Of a DNA stretch of 64,000 nucleotides, positions 60,940 through 64,000 are shown piece by piece (the first letter of the stretch is position 1; each line of letters begins with the position of its first letter). The position numbers and the translations under genes were made by a program. The notes beneath the pieces are model-generated. The model was not told the DNA's origin. It worked only from the letters and a program-made list of their open reading frames with translations, and ran no database searches. Origin of the DNA: Planctomycetia bacterium (GTDB taxonomy: Bacteria > Planctomycetota > Planctomycetia > Pirellulales > JACPPG01); NCBI GenBank assembly GCA_016191115.1, contig JACPPG010000043.1, positions 115,389-179,388 on the forward strand, written 5' to 3'.

Positions 60940-62892
60940 ATGGTCGTGATCGCCATCCTGGGCTTGCTCGTGCCGGGCTACTGCGTGGCCCGCGCCCTCC
61001 GCGCGCCAATGACATGGGCGCTTGCGTTCCCGTTTTCCGCGACGTTGCTGGCCGAGACGGTCATTGCGTTTGCGATCATCGGCGTGCCGATCCGTTTCCA
61101 CAATGTGCTCGCGGTGCTGGTAGTCGCCAGCTTAGTCGCGTTGGCGGCGGAGGCGTGGCGCAGGGACAAGAGACCGACGGCGTCGGCCAGTTCTCAGGCG
61201 ACAGGAAACCCTGCGGCGCGCGGCAGCAAGAAGCAGCGCGATGGTCGACACGCCACGCCGGCCCGGCGTTTCGGCTGGCTCGCGCTCGCCGTGGGAGCGG
61301 CGTGCATCGTGATCCTGCTCGGCATGGTCGTGCGCACCAGTCTGTACCCTTTGAGTGGCTACGACACCTCGTTTCGCTGGGAAGCCCTGTCGCGCGCGAT
61401 GCTCGACCAGGAGAGCTTGTCGTTCTATCCGCCGGTGACGCCGGAAGACTTCACCGTGTACGTCTATCCGGACGGCATCGCCCCCTTGGTGGGGGCGGTC
61501 TATTGGTGGCTGTACGCCACTTACGCGGTGCCGTGGCCGGTGCTGACGTCGGCGCCAATCGTCCTGCAGGCGATCTCTTGCCTGGCGCTGGTGTTTTACA
61601 CGGCGCGGACGCTATTCGGCCCCGCGGGCGGCGCTGTCGCGCTCGCGGCGCTTGTGACTTCGACGCTTTTTTTCGCGGCCGTGGCCATGGGACAGGAGAC
61701 CGGCTACACGGCACTTTCGTACGCCGGTCAATTGGCGTTCGCGCTCGCGGCCGTTCGGGAGCCCAGGGCGCGCTTCGCGGTGATCGCCGGCGTCTTTGCG
61801 GGAATGGGTGCGCTGGCGCGGGAATACGGGCCGCTATTGTCGGTTGCCGGCATCGCCGTCCTGGCTACGACGCGCGAAACGCGGCGCATGCTGCCTTTGT
61901 TCTGTCTCGCCGCCGCCTTGTGCGCCGCGCCTTGGTACGTGCGCAACTGGTTGCTGAGTGGCAACCCGCTCTATTCCATTTCGGTCGGCTTGATATTTCC
62001 CGTCAATCCAGTGCATGCCCGGATTATGGCGACGTGTCACGAGCTGTTCGGTCTCGCGCATTGGTCTGGGACAGACTGGGCGCGCAACGCCGGGAAGTTG
62101 CTGGCTGGAGCGCCCTTGGCGATCGTGTTGGGCCTGACGGGGTTGGCGCTCGCGGGGCGGCAGACGGTGTCGGTCGGCCTTGCGGCGCTCGTGGCGGTGC
62201 TGCTTTGGCTTTGGTCGGTCGCGTACACCAGCGCCGACGTGCCATACACCATGCGAGTGCTCGCGCCGGCCTGGGTCGCGCTATCGATCGCGGCTGGTGC
62301 GGTGGGCCCGGCGCTAGAGCGGTCCAGCGGCTGGCGCGCGTTCCTTTTCCGCGGCGGAGTGCTCGTGGCGATCGTACTGTGCGGCGGATACGCGGCCGTC
62401 TACGCCTGGAGTCATCCCTTCTTCGGAAGGCACACGCGCGCCGCCAACTGGCATACGACCGAGGATCCTCTCGACTGGTATCCGGGGCACCGGGCCGTGG
62501 CCCGCGCGCTCGAGGGAACGAAGATTCCGCCCGTCGGCGTGTTGACGGATGATTGCTACCTGGCCACGGCGTTACGGCGCGAGACGCGGTTCACGCCGGT
62601 CATGATCTGGAACCCACAGGTGGCCTTCATCTTCGACGAAACGCTCGATCCGGCCGAAGTGCGGCGGCGACTGTGCGAGAATGGGGTGAGGATCGTAGCC
62701 AGCGGTGGCGGGGCGAACGCGCTCTTTTTGCACAAGCTTCCCTTTTATCGCGACGATTCAGTGCACTGGCAGCCGCTCATGGAGATGCCCGGCACGTGGA
62801 CGGTGTTTTTTCTTCCCGTGCCGGCGGCGGCGCCGCCGCCGACCGAGCCGACATTGCAAACGCCCGACGCGCCGCCGAACGTCGATGGTTGA
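60940..62892 (+). CDS. Polytopic membrane glycosyltransferase (GT39/PMT-like)
   Basis: A 650-residue membrane protein of the oligosaccharyl/mannosyltransferase-like GT-C type. It has about twelve hydrophobic segments; the first large loop after the lead holds SLYPLSGYDTSFRWEALSRAML with the acidic residue expected for a GT-C catalytic loop, and FYPPVTPEDFTVYVYPDGIAPLVG follows. The soluble C-terminal part (about 490-640) ends Pro-rich. It probably transfers a sugar from a lipid carrier on the outer face of the membrane; donor and acceptor are unknown. ATG 60940 is followed directly by the first helix. Confidence 0.8.
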   Translation: MVVIAILGLLVPGYCVARALRAPMTWALAFPFSATLLAETVIAFAIIGVPIRFHNVLAVLVVASLVALAAEAWRRDKRPTASASSQATGNPAARGSKKQRDGRHATPARRFGWLALAVGAACIVILLGMVVRTSLYPLSGYDTSFRWEALSRAMLDQESLSFYPPVTPEDFTVYVYPDGIAPLVGAVYWWLYATYAVPWPVLTSAPIVLQAISCLALVFYTARTLFGPAGGAVALAALVTSTLFFAAVAMGQETGYTALSYAGQLAFALAAVREPRARFAVIAGVFAGMGALAREYGPLLSVAGIAVLATTRETRRMLPLFCLAAALCAAPWYVRNWLLSGNPLYSISVGLIFPVNPVHARIMATCHELFGLAHWSGTDWARNAGKLLAGAPLAIVLGLTGLALAGRQTVSVGLAALVAVLLWLWSVAYTSADVPYTMRVLAPAWVALSIAAGAVGPALERSSGWRAFLFRGGVLVAIVLCGGYAAVYAWSHPFFGRHTRAANWHTTEDPLDWYPGHRAVARALEGTKIPPVGVLTDDCYLATALRRETRFTPVMIWNPQVAFIFDETLDPAEVRRRLCENGVRIVASGGGANALFLHKLPFYRDDSVHWQPLMEMPGTWTVFFLPVPAAAPPPTEPTLQTPDAPPNVDG

Positions 62893-62934
62893 TCCCTCGG
62901 TGGCGCCACTGGCGAGGCCGGCTGGCGTTGCCGC

Positions 62935-63810
62935 TCACTTCAGCCAACCGCGCAGCCACGTCCAGAAGCGGTTCTTCGCCTTGACCATCGGCGGGTCGGG
63001 TTCGGGCACCGGCGCGGTCTCGACCGGCACGTTGCCGGGGCTGATGTCGCCGATCATCAATTCGCCGTCCGTGTAGTACCAGTCGCCGCCACCGTTGCGG
63101 CCAGCGACGGTCGGCCCGACGCCGCTCACTTCGTACGTGCGGTCGAGCTGTTCGGCATCGATCAGGCTGTTGATTATGTGATCGCGCTCCGCATCCACGT
63201 CGGCGTCGATGTGGTGCGTGATCTGCCCCGTGCGGTGGCTGAGGCCCACGCTCTTGTCGAACGTGGCGGCGCCCAGCCACATGGGACGTCGGTCGGGCGC
63301 TTGCCGCGGCCGCTGCCAGAAGCGGACGTGATGGCGATGCTTGGCACTTTTGCCCACCGGCTGCTCGAAGGCCAGGTCCTGTTTCCGCCCCCACACGTAC
63401 AGGCTGCTGACCGGCGCGTCGGCGTAGCGCCGGTCCAAGAGCACGCTGGCGGCGATCTTCATGCTGCTTTTTAGCGTGACCGGATCGGCCGGCTGCCACT
63501 TCGCCGCCACTAGCGCGCGGATCACTTCTTCCTTCGTGCCGACGAGGCCGACGTTAAGCGGGTCCCCGGGAATGTCGTTGTGCGTGACCGTGGTCTTCGG
63601 CGCATCGGCCATGTCGGGCTGGTGCTCGTAGTGCTGCCAGAGCCGCGGCAGCACCAGGTACGCCACCACGACGTACGCGCAAGCCAGCCACAGGAAGCGG
63701 ATCACCAGCCGGTCGGCCAGCCGCCGTTTCTGACGCACCTTTGCGGGCGCCGGTTGCGGCGCGTCGGTTGCTGGGTTCGGAACAACGGACACCGTGGCAC
63801 CGTTGGGCAC
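62935..63810 (-). CDS. LssY_C-domain membrane protein
   Basis: A 291-residue protein with a short cytoplasmic lead, one membrane segment (about 36-56, LVIRFLWLACAYVVVAYLVL) and a C-terminal LssY_C-type domain: DPLNVGLVGTKEEVIRALVAAKW, PVTLKSSMKIAASVLLDRRY, SSLYVWGRKQDLAFEQPVGKS and KHRHHVRFWQ. The domain is found alone or fused to membrane phosphatases; its role is not established. The start is a GTG at 63810. It converges on the GT39-like gene, and MITE copy 6 begins 52 bp upstream of it. Confidence 0.85.
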   Translation of the reverse strand: MPNGATVSVVPNPATDAPQPAPAKVRQKRRLADRLVIRFLWLACAYVVVAYLVLPRLWQHYEHQPDMADAPKTTVTHNDIPGDPLNVGLVGTKEEVIRALVAAKWQPADPVTLKSSMKIAASVLLDRRYADAPVSSLYVWGRKQDLAFEQPVGKSAKHRHHVRFWQRPRQAPDRRPMWLGAATFDKSVGLSHRTGQITHHIDADVDAERDHIINSLIDAEQLDRTYEVSGVGPTVAGRNGGGDWYYTDGELMIGDISPGNVPVETAPVPEPDPPMVKAKNRFWTWLRGWLK

Positions 63811-63861
63811 GAGAAACGCGCGGCAAAGCGAATCGCACCGAAGTATAGCATCGGCGTGCGG

Positions 63862-64000
63862 CAGGGCCGTTCACAGATTCAAGCTTGCCGGCGGCGCACC
63901 GGCGGGAAAGTGGGACAGGCACCGAGACGAAACGTTGGTCTGAAAGGGCTTGCGCTGTTTATGCTCGGAGCCAGTCCCATTTTCCCGCCTCGCCATTTTG
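63862..64000 (+). mobile_element. MITE-like element, copy 6 (runs off the window)
   Basis: Begins CAGGGCCGTTCACAG and follows the consensus to CCATTTTG at the last base of the window; about 18 bp of the right end are outside. If complete, the next bases should finish GAATGGCCCTG and then repeat CGGCGTGCGG (63852-63861). It lies in the upstream region of the LssY_C gene. Confidence 0.9.

Overview
The window is a 64 kb piece of a GC-rich bacterial chromosome, almost certainly from a planctomycete close to the Pirellulales. The pointers are lineage-typical families: a YTV-repeat exported protein, a TIGR03000-type exported protein, a large PVC-type membrane dehydrogenase/haem protein, a redoxin/cytochrome/copper-monooxygenase-like fusion, a cytochrome b fused to a two-haem cytochrome c, GxxExxY and REP-associated transposase genes, and weak or absent Shine-Dalgarno sites. 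No rRNA, tRNA, prophage or CRISPR array was seen.

Layout. 1-5.2 kb: accA (cut by the window edge), a Ser/Thr kinase, then asd-truA-glycosyltransferase on the minus strand. 5.4-8.4 kb: an HTTM membrane protein with a translationally coupled partner, and a TIGR03000 protein with a clear terminator. 8.7-17 kb: a RodA/FtsW-type protein, exported PCMT, a radical SAM protein, a HAD phosphatase, ribF and nrnA. 17.1-20.7 kb: a Rieske plus cytochrome b/c operon and a zinc-ribbon membrane protein. 21-27.5 kb: mgtE, then a minus-strand set of C39-like peptidase, RimK-like ATP-grasp, GCS2 ligase and class II amidotransferase that looks like a peptide or amide-ligase pathway. 27.6-35 kb: large exported proteins. 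35-36.6 kb: a RAYT transposase inside REP palindromes, and meaB. 36.8-44.8 kb: a membrane protein, rph, lipoate ligase, HEAT protein, ferritin-like protein, YTV protein and an ABC ATPase. 45-48.3 kb: the PVC haem protein. 48.4-54.6 kb: the imuA-imuB-dnaE2 mutasome operon, split by a GxxExxY cassette and preceded by a consensus promoter. 54.7-64 kb: a giant alpha-2-macroglobulin, a GT39-like membrane glycosyltransferase and an LssY_C protein.

The most unusual signal lies in the repeats. Six copies of a ~157 bp, non-coding, almost fully self-complementary element have CAGGGCC ends; the four complete copies are each flanked by a 10-bp direct repeat, so this is a MITE-like mobile element. Separately, several families of short palindromic or heptad repeats sit on stop codons, so that three unrelated proteins all end Asn-Asp-Glu-stop. 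Others have entered reading frames without breaking them (imuB, GCS2, dnaE2), and one appears to form the signal peptide of the macroglobulin. A nuclease-like GxxExxY gene bounded by inverted repeats and a RAYT gene bounded by inverted REP units are possible mobility functions for some of these families.

Starts were chosen from homology, codon overlap or visible ribosome binding sites. Family assignments come from recognising motifs by eye and have not been searched against any database.
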